Shown one piece after another: positions 35,626-44,463 of a stretch of 64,000 bases of DNA. The notes beneath the pieces are model-generated. The model saw only the letters and a list, made by a program, of their open reading frames with translations. It was not told the origin of the DNA and searched no databases. The first letter of the stretch is position 1. Each line of letters opens with the position of its first letter. The translations under genes and the position numbers were made by a program. The stretch is from positions 434,001-498,000 of the forward strand of contig OY781043.1 in assembly GCA_963676165.1 (NCBI GenBank), given 5' to 3'. The DNA is from JAQIBY01 sp963676165. Its GTDB lineage: Bacteria > Bacteroidota > Bacteroidia > Bacteroidales > ML635J-15.

Positions 35626-36359
35626 GAAAATTTAGTCTTGTCATAATAACAAAAAACGAAGCAAAAAACATTGAGACCTGTTTAGCATCGGTAAAAGGTT
35701 TGACGGATGATATTGTTGTTTTTGATTCTGGAAGTACAGATGGAACACAGGAAATATGCAAGACTTTTGGCGCAAACGTTTATCAGCATGATTTTGTGGA
35801 CTTTTCAAGTCAAAAAAATGCTGCCAATTCAGCAGCGAAATACGATTGGGTTTTGTCTTTGGATGCTGATGAGGCAATGGATGAGGAGATGCGGGATGAT
35901 TTTTTGAGACAATTAGAACTCAATGATAATAGTTTATTTCAATTCAATCGTTTAACCTACTATTGTGGGCATTGGGTCAAGCATTGTGGATGGTATCCTG
36001 ACTGGAAACTGAGATTTTTTGATCGTCGAAAAATGAAATGGGAGGGAAGTATACATGAAATCCTGTCTCCAGTTAACAAGGGCGAGAAATGTCATGCAAA
36101 AAGGGTGAAAGGGAATCTTTTACATTATTCATATCATTCCATTGAAGATCATCATAAACAAGCTGAAAAATTTACTCGAATGAAGGCTGAAAAAATGAGA
36201 GAGCTGGGCAAAAATGATGGTTTTTGGATATCTGCGATGTCAGGTATATGGAAATTTCTTCAAATCTATTGTCTTAAATTGGGTTTCTTAGACGGAAAAT
36301 CAGGCTTTCAGATAGCTGAAATTTCTGCGAAATATGCTGTGAGACGTTATCGTTTTTAG
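35622..36359 (+). CDS. Family 2 glycosyltransferase, WaaE/KdtX-like
   Basis: The 245-residue GT-A enzyme begins LVIITKNEAKNIETCLASVKGLTDDIVVFDSGSTDGT, the nucleotide-sugar-binding start of GT2 enzymes. LSLDADEAMDEEMRD near 83-97 holds the DxD metal motif, and YYCGHWVKHCGWYPDWKLRFFDRRKMKWEG is the pattern of the WaaE/KdtX subgroup that adds glucose or heptose to the LPS inner core. No membrane segment is evident beyond the C-terminal hydrophobic part. Its start overlaps the murF-alr stop by four bases. An LPS core role is inferred; acceptor and donor cannot be told. Confidence 0.88.
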   Translation: MRKFSLVIITKNEAKNIETCLASVKGLTDDIVVFDSGSTDGTQEICKTFGANVYQHDFVDFSSQKNAANSAAKYDWVLSLDADEAMDEEMRDDFLRQLELNDNSLFQFNRLTYYCGHWVKHCGWYPDWKLRFFDRRKMKWEGSIHEILSPVNKGEKCHAKRVKGNLLHYSYHSIEDHHKQAEKFTRMKAEKMRELGKNDGFWISAMSGIWKFLQIYCLKLGFLDGKSGFQIAEISAKYAVRRYRF

Positions 36360-36476
36360 TGATGTTGCAACTATTTTAATGATTTACTCATCTTTACTTT
36401 ATGTATGATCAAACTAATATTAGTGAAATCTGTTTAAATCGGGTGTGAAAATATTTTTAAAATTCACTATATTCAC

Positions 36477-36484
36477 TATATTTG
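36477..36484 (+). promoter_or_regulatory. Bacteroidota-type -7 element upstream of a T9SS cargo gene
   Basis: TATATTTG is an exact TAnnTTTG match, 43 bases before the ATG at 36528. An ATTCACTAT direct repeat lies just upstream (AATTCACTATATTCACTATA). Confidence 0.5.
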
Positions 36485-36527
36485 TGATGCAATTATAAAG
36501 TTAATGTTAAATTTAAATGCTAATACT

Positions 36528-38417
36528 ATGAAAAAGTTTACTCTGATGTTGTTTGCGCTACTGTTTGTAGCAGTAGGGATTGCTCAAACTCAACAAAGGT
36601 TTGTAACTTGGCTTGATAGTCAGGATGCAATTTCAAATGATTTAAAAAAATCTACAAAAACCGTTACCGAAGATGTTTATTGGGAAGTTACTTTTGAGGA
36701 AGAAACTGCTGTCTGGAGTCTAGGTAGTGAAGAAGGTAATAGAACTTGGGCTGTTACAGATAGTTTAGATGCTGATATTGTTTCTCCTCATTTACAGTAT
36801 CTTTTACCAGTTTCTCGTTTTTCAGAGTCTGGAGAAAAATTTGCATGGATTGATGGTGTTGAGGATATGATTAATGAGACTCAGGTTGTTACTAACTCAT
36901 GGGTGCAGTTTGATGGAATTGATCTGTCTGAGTGTTCAAATCCTCAGATTTCTTTTAAACAGATTTATGCTCATGTTAATGAGACTAATTCATATTTGGA
37001 TTTCTCTATTGATGATGGCAGTACATGGTCTTCGATTCTAATAAATGATGAATTAACTGCGAATCAACTTGCTCCAATTAATTTTAGCTTGTTTGTAGGC
37101 GATTATATTGGTGGAGAAGAAAGTGTTTCAATTCGTTTTAGATGGCAAAGAACAGTAGTAGATGGTGATAGTGGTCACGGTTGGGAAATTGATGATCTGA
37201 AAATTGTTGATAATCCTGATGTTGAGATGGAACTCAAAGAAGGAATTACAAATTTCTTTTATTATGAAGATTATACTAATCCTGCAAATGCTGATTATTT
37301 TCATTTTAGTTCACATTATGGTATGATTCCTGAAGAGCAATTTGAAAATGATGCTGCTGTAATAGTTTTTAATGGCATTGTAGAAAATAGAGGAATTTTA
37401 GATGTTACTCCTGACTTTAATGTTAAAGTACTGGATCCAGATGCTACTGAAATTTATAATCAGACTGTTACAGGTAGTAACGTACTCTCAACTTTGGATG
37501 TCGATACTTTGGATGTATTAACAGAACTATCCTTAGGTTCAGAACCTAAGGTTGGAGTTTATACTGTTATCTATAACGTTATTGTGACAGATGATGCAGA
37601 TATTGATAACAATGTAGACACTACATATTTCCATGTTACAGATAATATGTTTGCGAGAGATATCGGTAATGTCACAGGTGCAGTTAGCCCAGATATCTTT
37701 GTAGGTGTGGGTAGAGATGGAAATATGATAGGAACTAACTATTTGATGCTTTATGAGACAACAATTGAAAGTTTGCAGGTCTTTATTGACGACGGTTCTA
37801 CCCCAGGAGCATCTTTTGTGGCTCATGTAATGCAGTTTGATGATGTCTCAAGTAGTTGGGTTGACTTATCAAGTTCAATTGTTGTTGTTTCAGAAGATAT
37901 GTTGGGAACATGGCAAACAGTTACATTCCCTGATCCAATTGAAATTATGTTGGGAGATGAAGGAGCATTAAATATTAAAGCAGCAATTGAGTTTTATTAT
38001 AATGGTGATGATAATGATTTGATGATTGGTTATGATCCAAGTGTTACATCTAGTATTTGGGGAACCAATTGGTATTTTACATTAGGATCAAATGCAAATC
38101 AGTGGATTTCTTTAACTAATTGGTCTAGAGGTGGCGTAGCAATTAGATTGTTGACTCCAGAATCAAATGCAGTTGCAAATATTGATGCTGAAAAAATAGG
38201 CGTTTATCCTAACCCTAACAATGGTATTTTTACTATTGAAAATGTTCGTGGTGCTGATGTTGAAGTTTATAACCTTGTTGGACAACGTGTTTATGCTGCT
38301 TCTAACCTTGAGCAAAACGTGAAAATTAATCTTTCTGACCTTTCTGAAGGAACTTATATTGTTAAAGTTTCTGGTTTGAATGATGTGAAAACTCAGAAAA
38401 TTAATATTGTTAAATAA
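36528..38417 (+). CDS. T9SS-secreted protein with type A sorting domain
   Basis: The start is placed at the ATG at 36528 (MKKFTLMLFALLFVAVGIAQTQ), giving a clean signal peptide; an in-frame ATG lies 24 bases upstream. The 629-residue protein has a jelly-roll-like MAM or CUB-type region at about 45-235 (WEVTFEEETAVWSLGSEEGNRTW, ISFKQIYAHVNETNSYLDFSIDDG, RFRWQRTVVDGDSGHGWEIDDLKIVD), a beta-rich middle and a C-terminal type A sorting domain of about 75 residues: VYPNPNNGIFTIEN, VEVYNLVGQRVYAA, LSEGTYIVKVSG. It would be exported by Sec, then by T9SS to the surface. The ligand is unknown. It has its own promoter and terminator. Confidence 0.88.
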   Translation: MKKFTLMLFALLFVAVGIAQTQQRFVTWLDSQDAISNDLKKSTKTVTEDVYWEVTFEEETAVWSLGSEEGNRTWAVTDSLDADIVSPHLQYLLPVSRFSESGEKFAWIDGVEDMINETQVVTNSWVQFDGIDLSECSNPQISFKQIYAHVNETNSYLDFSIDDGSTWSSILINDELTANQLAPINFSLFVGDYIGGEESVSIRFRWQRTVVDGDSGHGWEIDDLKIVDNPDVEMELKEGITNFFYYEDYTNPANADYFHFSSHYGMIPEEQFENDAAVIVFNGIVENRGILDVTPDFNVKVLDPDATEIYNQTVTGSNVLSTLDVDTLDVLTELSLGSEPKVGVYTVIYNVIVTDDADIDNNVDTTYFHVTDNMFARDIGNVTGAVSPDIFVGVGRDGNMIGTNYLMLYETTIESLQVFIDDGSTPGASFVAHVMQFDDVSSSWVDLSSSIVVVSEDMLGTWQTVTFPDPIEIMLGDEGALNIKAAIEFYYNGDDNDLMIGYDPSVTSSIWGTNWYFTLGSNANQWISLTNWSRGGVAIRLLTPESNAVANIDAEKIGVYPNPNNGIFTIENVRGADVEVYNLVGQRVYAASNLEQNVKINLSDLSEGTYIVKVSGLNDVKTQKINIVK

Positions 38418-38436
38418 TTAGACGCTAATTATATTG

Positions 38437-38468
38437 AAAAGACCGGCTATTGAGTCGGTCTTTTTTTT
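38437..38468 (+). terminator. Rho-independent terminator after the T9SS cargo gene
   Basis: AAAAGACCG pairs with CGGTCTTTT, followed by a T run, 20 bases after the stop at 38417. Confidence 0.87.
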
Positions 38469-38573
38469 GCTTGAAACCCCAAAATAGATTTGTTGAAGGA
38501 CGTTGTCTGTTAAAGCCAACTTAAAAACTTAAGCATGATGGTATTTGATAAAAATTTATTCTAAATTTACAAG

Positions 38574-39815
38574 ATGATCTTTTTACGCCTCATAAAAGAA
38601 AGCATTAGCTTCGCAATGGAGTCACTTCGTGTGAATAAGCTACGTACTTTCCTTTCTCTGTTGGGGATTACCATTGGAATCTTTGCAATGATTGCTGTTT
38701 TTGCCGTAATCGATTCATTGGAAAAGCAGATTAGAGACTCTGTCTCGAGTTTAGGCGATGATGTGATATATGTGCAAAAATGGCCTTGGGAATTTTCTGA
38801 AAATTACCCATGGTGGAAATATTTGAATCGCCCTTTGCCTTCTGTCAAAGAATATGAAGCCATTCGTGATAATGCAAAGTATGTTGAGTCTTGTACCTTT
38901 ATGGGCAGTGCAATGCGTAATGTAAGCGTTGAGAGTGCAAATATGGATGCTGGTATTCTTATCGCTACGCATGATTATCAGGAGAATCGATCATTTGAAA
39001 TTTTAAAAGGAAGATATTTTACAGAAAATGAGTCTTTATTAGGGACAAATGTTGCAATCATTGGATATGATGTAGCACAAAATCTTTTTATGAGTACAAA
39101 TCCTGTTGGAAAAAACATCAGAGTTGATGGGCATAAACTTGTTGTTATTGGTGTTTTTGACAAAGAAGGTGCAAATATGATGTCAAGTAGTCATGATTTC
39201 CTTGTTATGCTCCCTTTAAATTACGGGAAACGCATATTTAGAATGAATGGATATGAACTTGATCCTTTGATTTTGTGTCGAGCCAAAGAAGGAGTACCGA
39301 TAGAACAAATGCGCGATGAATTGGAAATTATCATGCGTTCAGAAAGACGTTTAAGTCCACTGGAAGAGCCAACATTTGCTTTAAATCAAGCAAGTATGAT
39401 TACCCAAGGTGTGGATAAAATATTTGCGACAATTGATATTGCCGGGATTATTATTGGAGGGTTTGCCATATTAGTGGGTGGTTTTGGAATTGCGAATATT
39501 ATGTTTGTTTCTGTCAAAGAAAGAACACGTATGATAGGAATTCAAAAAGCAATTGGGGCAAAGTCCGGTTTCATATTAACGCAGTTCCTTTTTGAGGCTG
39601 TTTTCTTATCTCTTTTAGGAGGGGTTTTAGGTCTTTTCTTGATATGGATAGGGACAATTATTGGGTCGAATATGGCCAATTTTGAATTTGTGCTGAGTGG
39701 AAAAAATATTATTACCGGATTAATTATTTCTGGAGTTATTGGTGTTGTTAGTGGTTTCTGGCCAGCACGTCAAGCAGCAAAACTTGATCCTGTTGTGGCA
39801 ATGAGTCAGGCTTAA
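38574..39815 (+). CDS. MacB/FtsX-type ABC transporter permease
   Basis: The 413-residue inner-membrane protein has the MacB topology: one N-terminal transmembrane segment (about 22-45; NKLRTFLSLLGITIGIFAMIAVFAVI), a periplasmic domain (about 46-285) and three C-terminal segments in the FtsX-like domain (about 287-310, 335-360, 378-400) with VGGFGIANIMFVSVKERTRMIGIQKAIGAK between them. The end PARQAAKLDPVVAMSQA is the typical coupling tail. It needs an ATPase partner; none is adjacent, and the LolD-type ATPase at 24287 is a candidate. Substrate is unknown. Confidence 0.93.
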   Translation: MIFLRLIKESISFAMESLRVNKLRTFLSLLGITIGIFAMIAVFAVIDSLEKQIRDSVSSLGDDVIYVQKWPWEFSENYPWWKYLNRPLPSVKEYEAIRDNAKYVESCTFMGSAMRNVSVESANMDAGILIATHDYQENRSFEILKGRYFTENESLLGTNVAIIGYDVAQNLFMSTNPVGKNIRVDGHKLVVIGVFDKEGANMMSSSHDFLVMLPLNYGKRIFRMNGYELDPLILCRAKEGVPIEQMRDELEIIMRSERRLSPLEEPTFALNQASMITQGVDKIFATIDIAGIIIGGFAILVGGFGIANIMFVSVKERTRMIGIQKAIGAKSGFILTQFLFEAVFLSLLGGVLGLFLIWIGTIIGSNMANFEFVLSGKNIITGLIISGVIGVVSGFWPARQAAKLDPVVAMSQA

Positions 39816-39833
39816 AATGCCCTCCCCAAGAAT

Positions 39834-41192
39834 TTATAAAATATTGAAAATCAATCTTGCTATGGATAAGTAAATTAGCAAGCCCATAATGTCATTGGCA
39901 GTTGTAATAAATGGACCTGTTGCTAAAGCTGGGTCAATTTTAAACCGCTCAAGAATTAATGGAACAAAAGCCCCAAACATACTTGCAAAGACAATGACAA
40001 TCATTAGTGCTGAGCTCACAGAAATTGCCAATGCAAAGGTGTCAGAAAAAATGAGATTGTAGGTGAAAATTAAACTTGCACAAATTAATCCGTTAAGGGA
40101 TCCAACTAGAAACTCCTTGAATAGTTTTTTTCCAGTGTTTTTCAAATCCATATTGCCACTTGCCAATCCTTGGACAATAATTGAGGAGCTTTGAACACCT
40201 GCATTACCTCCCATCGCAGCAATCAACGGAAGGAATAAAGCAATGCCGGCATATTTTACTAAGTCTCCTTCAAAATAACCAATAACAAGTGCTCCAAGAA
40301 TTCCTCCCATTAGCCCAATCAATAGCCAAGGTATTCTTGATTTTACTTGAAGCCAAACTTTATCGGTTGGTTCGACATCGTGCGTAATACCAGATGCCAA
40401 TTGGTAATCCTTTTCCGCTTCTTCACGAATGACATCCACAACATCATCAATGGTAATACGACCAGTAAGACGATTTATTTGATCAACAACAGGTAAGGCT
40501 ACTAAATCATATTTTTCCATGATTTGAGCAACCTCCTCAGAGTCAGTGTCTGTACGAACAGATATAATATCGTCCTCAAGCAAGTCAATAATTTTACTTG
40601 TTGTCGGTTTGAAAAGTAGGTTTTTTAGTGAGACAACGCCTTTTAATTTCTCATCATCATCCACAACATAGAGATAATAAATTTCATCCATGTCTTGTGC
40701 TTGATCACGAATTGCCCCAAGGGCTTCCTTAACTGTAAGATTTTCATTGATGGCTATCAACTCTTTTGCCATCAAACCCCCTGCAGTATTTTCATCAAAT
40801 TTGAGTAGATCTACAATGTCACTTGCTTGTTCGTTGTCTTTGATGAAAGATAGGATATCATCGCGTTTATCGTCATTCAGATCCTGCATGATATCAGCAG
40901 CATCATCAGAGTCCATGTTTTCAATAAACTGATGAGCAATAACTTCACTTGGTAAGACATTCAAAAACTTAACACGATCATCGTCTTCAAGCTCAACAAG
41001 CACATCTGATGCAGTTTCAGGATCAAGAATTAAGTAAGTGTATCTTGCTTCTTCAATGTTTAATTCACGATAAATTGATGCAATATCAGCCGGATGAAGA
41101 TCCTCAAGTATCTTAAGAATTTTTTCATCGTCTTTTTCTTCAATTAAGGATTTGAGTTCCTGTATGAATTCTGTACTGATTTCAAATTGCAT
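39834..41192 (-). CDS. mgtE: Magnesium transporter MgtE
   Basis: The 452-residue protein has the three MgtE parts: an N-terminal superhelical Mg sensor (about 1-130; EDLHPADIASIYRELN, VLVELEDDDRVKFLNVLPSE, MDSDDAADIMQDL), a CBS pair (about 135-260; AGGLMAKELIAINENLTV, IISVRTDTDSEEVAQIMEKYDLVALPVVD) and five membrane helices (about 288-450; MGGILGALVIGYFEG, PLIAAMGGNAGVQSSSIIVQGLASG). Mg2+ uptake across the inner membrane gated by intracellular Mg2+ is the family role. It is followed by nothing on its strand; rsmA is ten bases upstream and probably co-transcribed. Confidence 0.95.
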   Translation of the reverse strand: MQFEISTEFIQELKSLIEEKDDEKILKILEDLHPADIASIYRELNIEEARYTYLILDPETASDVLVELEDDDRVKFLNVLPSEVIAHQFIENMDSDDAADIMQDLNDDKRDDILSFIKDNEQASDIVDLLKFDENTAGGLMAKELIAINENLTVKEALGAIRDQAQDMDEIYYLYVVDDDEKLKGVVSLKNLLFKPTTSKIIDLLEDDIISVRTDTDSEEVAQIMEKYDLVALPVVDQINRLTGRITIDDVVDVIREEAEKDYQLASGITHDVEPTDKVWLQVKSRIPWLLIGLMGGILGALVIGYFEGDLVKYAGIALFLPLIAAMGGNAGVQSSSIIVQGLASGNMDLKNTGKKLFKEFLVGSLNGLICASLIFTYNLIFSDTFALAISVSSALMIVIVFASMFGAFVPLILERFKIDPALATGPFITTANDIMGLLIYLSIARLIFNIL

Positions 41193-41202
41193 AATTACAG
41201 GT

Positions 41203-41958
41203 TTAACTTAGTTCGTCACTTATGTTAATAAAATCCTGAACTGAACATTGTTCGGGTCGTAGTTTTAACCATTCAGCATTCTCTGGCAAAGGTAATAAAA
41301 TCCCTTTAAGTGAATTGCGTAAAGTTTTTCTTCTTTGGTTAAACGTTGCCTTGATAATTTGTTTATGAATGTCAGGATTTTTAGGTACTGGTTTGCTTTC
41401 ATTCCGTTTTAATCTGAAAACGCCTGATTTTACCTTTGGCGGTGGGAAAAATGACCCTTCATTGACAGTGAATAAGTAATTTGTGTCGTAATAAGTTTGA
41501 ATTAAAACACTGAGAATTCCGTACTCCTTGTTGTTGTAATCTGCACAAATCCTTCGAGCTACCTCTTTCTGAAGCATGAAAACTGCTTCGTCAACTAGGT
41601 GTTTGTTGTCCAATATTTTAAATAAAATTGGACTGCTGATGTTATACGGTAAATTCCCAATTAAACACAGTTTTTCTTTAAAATATTCTGAAAAGTCCAT
41701 CTTAAGGAAATCTCCATGGATCAGGTTTTTACTGAGTTCTGGGAAGTTTGTTTGCAGATATGGAATAGATTCGTCATCCGTTTCAACAGCGTAAAAGTTT
41801 TCCTGAAGTTGTAAAATTTCTTTTGTGAGAATGCCTTTCCCCGGACCTATTTCAAGTACAGGTAAATTTGCTTCATTTACTAACGCTCCTGCTATACGCC
41901 GACTTATTCCTGGATCTGTCAGGAAATGTTGTCCCAGATGTTTTTTTGGTTTTACCAT
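41203..41958 (-). CDS. rsmA: 16S rRNA adenine-1518/1519 dimethyltransferase
   Basis: The start is placed at the ATG at 41958 (MVKPKKHLGQHFLTD) because AAGGAG lies eight bases before it, a clear Shine-Dalgarno in a window where they are rare; the frame could extend to an ATG at 41982. The 251-residue enzyme dimethylates two adenines in helix 45 of 16S rRNA. LGQHFLTDPGISRRI, the SAM motif LEIGPGKGILTKEIL near 38-52, the NLPYNISSPILFKIL catalytic block near 105-119 and the VKSGVFRL block are present. It sits upstream of mgtE. Length is near the family norm (about 260). Confidence 0.95.
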   Translation of the reverse strand: MVKPKKHLGQHFLTDPGISRRIAGALVNEANLPVLEIGPGKGILTKEILQLQENFYAVETDDESIPYLQTNFPELSKNLIHGDFLKMDFSEYFKEKLCLIGNLPYNISSPILFKILDNKHLVDEAVFMLQKEVARRICADYNNKEYGILSVLIQTYYDTNYLFTVNEGSFFPPPKVKSGVFRLKRNESKPVPKNPDIHKQIIKATFNQRRKTLRNSLKGILLPLPENAEWLKLRPEQCSVQDFINISDELS

Positions 41959-42014
41959 GTATCTCTCCTTCATTTTACTCATTGCAAAATACGAAATTCA
42001 AAGTAAATAATAAT

Positions 42015-42034
42015 TATATTTGTCACAAATGTGA
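42015..42034 (+). promoter_or_regulatory. -7 element overlapping two small palindromes
   Basis: TATATTTG at 42015-42022 matches TAnnTTTG, 25 bases before the ATG at 42048. It overlaps the palindrome ATTTGT-C-ACAAAT (42018-42030), and this overlaps TCACA-AA-TGTGA (42023-42034). The latter placement near the expected transcription start could be an operator. Confidence 0.4.
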
Positions 42035-42047
42035 AATTTATAGATGA

Positions 42048-43046
42048 ATGAATAAACGACTTGCAAATATTATAAAGTTTTTCCTCTTTACCGGAGTGGG
42101 AGTAATCTTGTTATGGCTGGTTTATCGCGATCAGGATTTTGGTGAACTATTTGAAAAAATGAGAACAATTCGTTGGGGTTGGTTTGTTTTGGCAATCGTA
42201 GTTATGATGGCAGCCCATGTCAGTCGTGCTATTCGTTGGAATCTCCTTTTGGAATCTGTAGGGGATCATAAACCTCGATTTGTCAATACGTTTTTTGCCG
42301 TTTTGGTAATGTATTTTGTGAATTTAGCAATCCCACGTTTAGGTGAGGTTACCCGAAGTGGAGTTGTGTCCAGATACGATAAAATACCGTTTTCGAAAGT
42401 GCTCGGAACAATGGTGACAGAGCGAGCCACTGATATGTTACTTTTGGTTTTGCTAACTGTTGTTGTTTTCTTTTTGCAAGGGAATGTTGTGGGCGATTTT
42501 ATTCGCGAAAATCCTGAATTTAAAGAGCAACTTGGTTTTTTGTTAAACTGGAAGTTTTGGTTAGCTTTTGGAGCATTTGTTGCTGCTGGCTTGTATGTTT
42601 TAGTCATTGTTGCCAAAGGCCGTTTGGATAAATATAGACTGTTTGCGAAAACTGGAGAGTTTGTCCGAAGTTTTGTTGATGGCATTAAATCTGTTTTTCG
42701 ATTGAAAAGACCGGGTGCATTTATTGGACATTCTATTTTTATCTATATCATGTATTTTTCCATGCTTTGGATTTGTTTTCCTGCATTTCCGGGAATAGAA
42801 TCTTTAGGTGGATTAGCTGCTTTAACTATTTTTGTTGCCGGAAGCTACGGGATGGTTGCGCCAGCACCAAATGGAATGGGTGCATGGCACTTTATGACAA
42901 TTCAAACCATGATAATTTATGGTATTCCTGAAGGTGATGCCAAGTTATTTGCTTTGGTAGTGCATGGTTTACAAATGATAATGCTTCTTGTGGCAGGTTT
43001 GATTGCGACCATTGGGTTGCCGCTAGTTAATAAAGAGCGGTTGTAA
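42048..43046 (+). CDS. YbhN/UPF0104-type membrane protein (flippase-like), first copy
   Basis: The 332-residue protein has about eight hydrophobic segments and belongs to the UPF0104 / lysylphosphatidylglycerol-synthase transmembrane family: WFVLAIVVMMAAHVSRAIRWNLLLESVG near 46-73, VMYFVNLAIPRLGEVTRSGVVSRYDKIPFSKVLGTMVTERATDMLLL near 86-132 and PNGMGAWHFMTIQTMIIYG near 287-305. This is the membrane half of MprF-like proteins without the catalytic synthase domain. A lipid or lipid-linked sugar transport role is possible. It is followed four bases on by a second, diverged member. Confidence 0.88.
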   Translation: MNKRLANIIKFFLFTGVGVILLWLVYRDQDFGELFEKMRTIRWGWFVLAIVVMMAAHVSRAIRWNLLLESVGDHKPRFVNTFFAVLVMYFVNLAIPRLGEVTRSGVVSRYDKIPFSKVLGTMVTERATDMLLLVLLTVVVFFLQGNVVGDFIRENPEFKEQLGFLLNWKFWLAFGAFVAAGLYVLVIVAKGRLDKYRLFAKTGEFVRSFVDGIKSVFRLKRPGAFIGHSIFIYIMYFSMLWICFPAFPGIESLGGLAALTIFVAGSYGMVAPAPNGMGAWHFMTIQTMIIYGIPEGDAKLFALVVHGLQMIMLLVAGLIATIGLPLVNKERL

Positions 43047-43049
43047 TGT

Positions 43050-44030
43050 ATGAAATATAAAAAACAACTTATTCTGGCTTTTAAGATTGTATTGCTTGTT
43101 GCTTCTTTCTTATTTGCTTGGTATAAGTTGTCTGAGTCAAAAGATACACGAGAAGTCATTACAAGTATTCCGCAATATTGGTCACAGAATTATCAGTTTC
43201 TTCTTTTTGTTATTGCTTTGTTGTTCCTAAATTGGGGAATTGAGGCAAAGAAGTGGAAATTTGTTCTGCGTAATTATCATAAAATCTCCTTGTGGAAAGC
43301 ATTTAAATCTGTTATCAGTGGTGTCACTTTAGGACTTTTTACTCCAAATCGAATCGGAGAATTTGGAGGTAGAATTTTGTATTTACCAAGTCACAAACGT
43401 GCAAAAGCATCACTTTTAAGTATTCTAGCTTCGTATTCACAGTTTTTTACTACTCTTTTGATGGGGGTTCCAGCCCTTTTGCTTTTTCTATTCTGGAAAT
43501 CAGCCCAAGTTAGTGGTATTCCTGTTAGCCCTTTTGCTTTGATTGCTGCTTTCTTTGTTGCTGCGATACTCATGTTTTTTTATTTTAATCTAAACTTTGC
43601 GTATGCTCTGCTAATTCGAATTCCATTTTTAGCAAAATATGCAGAAACAATTTCCGTTATAAAAGAAGTTCCGCTGAAGGATTTGCTTCGTCTTTTGTTA
43701 TTGAGTATATTGCGGTATGCTGTTTTTGTCTTGCAATTTTATTTTGTTGCAAGCTTTTTTAATGTAAATGTTCATTTTTATGAATTGTTTGTAGCAGCTG
43801 CAAGCTTGTACTTTATGATGAGCATGCTTCCAATGTTTACAATTGGTGAGCCAGGATTACGGGCAAGTCTGACAGCAGTTTTTTTTAGCCCATTTACATT
43901 GCAAATCTCTGCCGTTATTTCGGCATCAGTTTTGCTATGGATTATCAATGTTTTGCTGGTTTCATTAACCGGTGCATTGTTTTTGTTGAACCCCAAAATA
44001 GTCAATTATGAAAATACGTCCGGCACTTAG
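43050..44030 (+). CDS. YbhN/UPF0104-type membrane protein, second copy
   Basis: The 326-residue protein has a similar layout to its neighbour: about eight hydrophobic segments, with WGIEAKKWKFVLRNYHKISLWKAFKSVISGVTLGLFTPNRIGEFGGR near 63-109 taking the place of the RxxRW and PxxGE motifs of the family. PMFTIGEPGLRASLTAVFF near 256-274 is the late block. The two genes are too diverged to be a recent duplication. They may act together or on different lipids. Its last 23 bases overlap the start of the GNAT gene. No catalytic synthase domain follows. Confidence 0.82.
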   Translation: MKYKKQLILAFKIVLLVASFLFAWYKLSESKDTREVITSIPQYWSQNYQFLLFVIALLFLNWGIEAKKWKFVLRNYHKISLWKAFKSVISGVTLGLFTPNRIGEFGGRILYLPSHKRAKASLLSILASYSQFFTTLLMGVPALLLFLFWKSAQVSGIPVSPFALIAAFFVAAILMFFYFNLNFAYALLIRIPFLAKYAETISVIKEVPLKDLLRLLLLSILRYAVFVLQFYFVASFFNVNVHFYELFVAAASLYFMMSMLPMFTIGEPGLRASLTAVFFSPFTLQISAVISASVLLWIINVLLVSLTGALFLLNPKIVNYENTSGT

Positions 44031-44457
44031 TTCTGATGTCCCTAAAATTGTCGAGTTTCAAATTGCCATGGCAAAGGAAACTGAAAACATGGATTTGGAA
44101 GAAAAAACAGTTAAGCGTGGAGTTATGGCTGTTTTAAATGATAAGCAAAAAGCAAGATATTTTGTTGCTGTAGAAAATAAAGTCCTTTGTGGTTGCTTTA
44201 TGGTAACTCCTGAGTGGAGTGATTGGAGAGCTGGATATTTTATCTGGTTACAATCTGTCTATGTTTTGCCAGAACACCGTAAACAAGGTATTTTCCGTAT
44301 GATGTATGAGTACATGAAAGAGATTGTTGAGGCAAATCAGGATTATCGTGGTATGAGATTGTACGTGGAAAAAGCCAACGAGAAAGCCATAAATGCATAT
44401 CTGAATGTTGGTATGAAAGATGCAGGATATCAGATGCTTGAATGGGTAAAGCCTTAA
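44008..44457 (+). CDS. GNAT-family N-acetyltransferase
   Basis: The 149-residue cytosolic protein begins MKIRPALSSDVPKIVEFQIAMAKET and has the acetyl-CoA-binding loop VYVLPEHRKQGIFRMMYEYM near 89-108 (Q/R-x-x-G-x-G/F pattern) and the C-terminal LYVEKANEKAINAYLNVGMKDAGYQMLEW, typical of GNAT enzymes. The start lies within the end of the preceding membrane-protein gene (23-base overlap, different frame), so it is tightly coupled to it. The acceptor is unknown. Confidence 0.9.
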   Translation: MKIRPALSSDVPKIVEFQIAMAKETENMDLEEKTVKRGVMAVLNDKQKARYFVAVENKVLCGCFMVTPEWSDWRAGYFIWLQSVYVLPEHRKQGIFRMMYEYMKEIVEANQDYRGMRLYVEKANEKAINAYLNVGMKDAGYQMLEWVKP

Positions 44458-44463
44458 GCGTTT

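Noticed and set aside
24287..39815. One LolD/LolCE-type transporter made from the ATPase at 24287 and the permease at 38574
   Set aside because: The two genes are 14 kb apart and in different units, so a functional pair cannot be claimed from this window.
42266..42685. A 139-codon open frame on the minus strand
   Set aside because: It is antisense to the first YbhN-type gene, which has clear family motifs; no support for the reverse frame.
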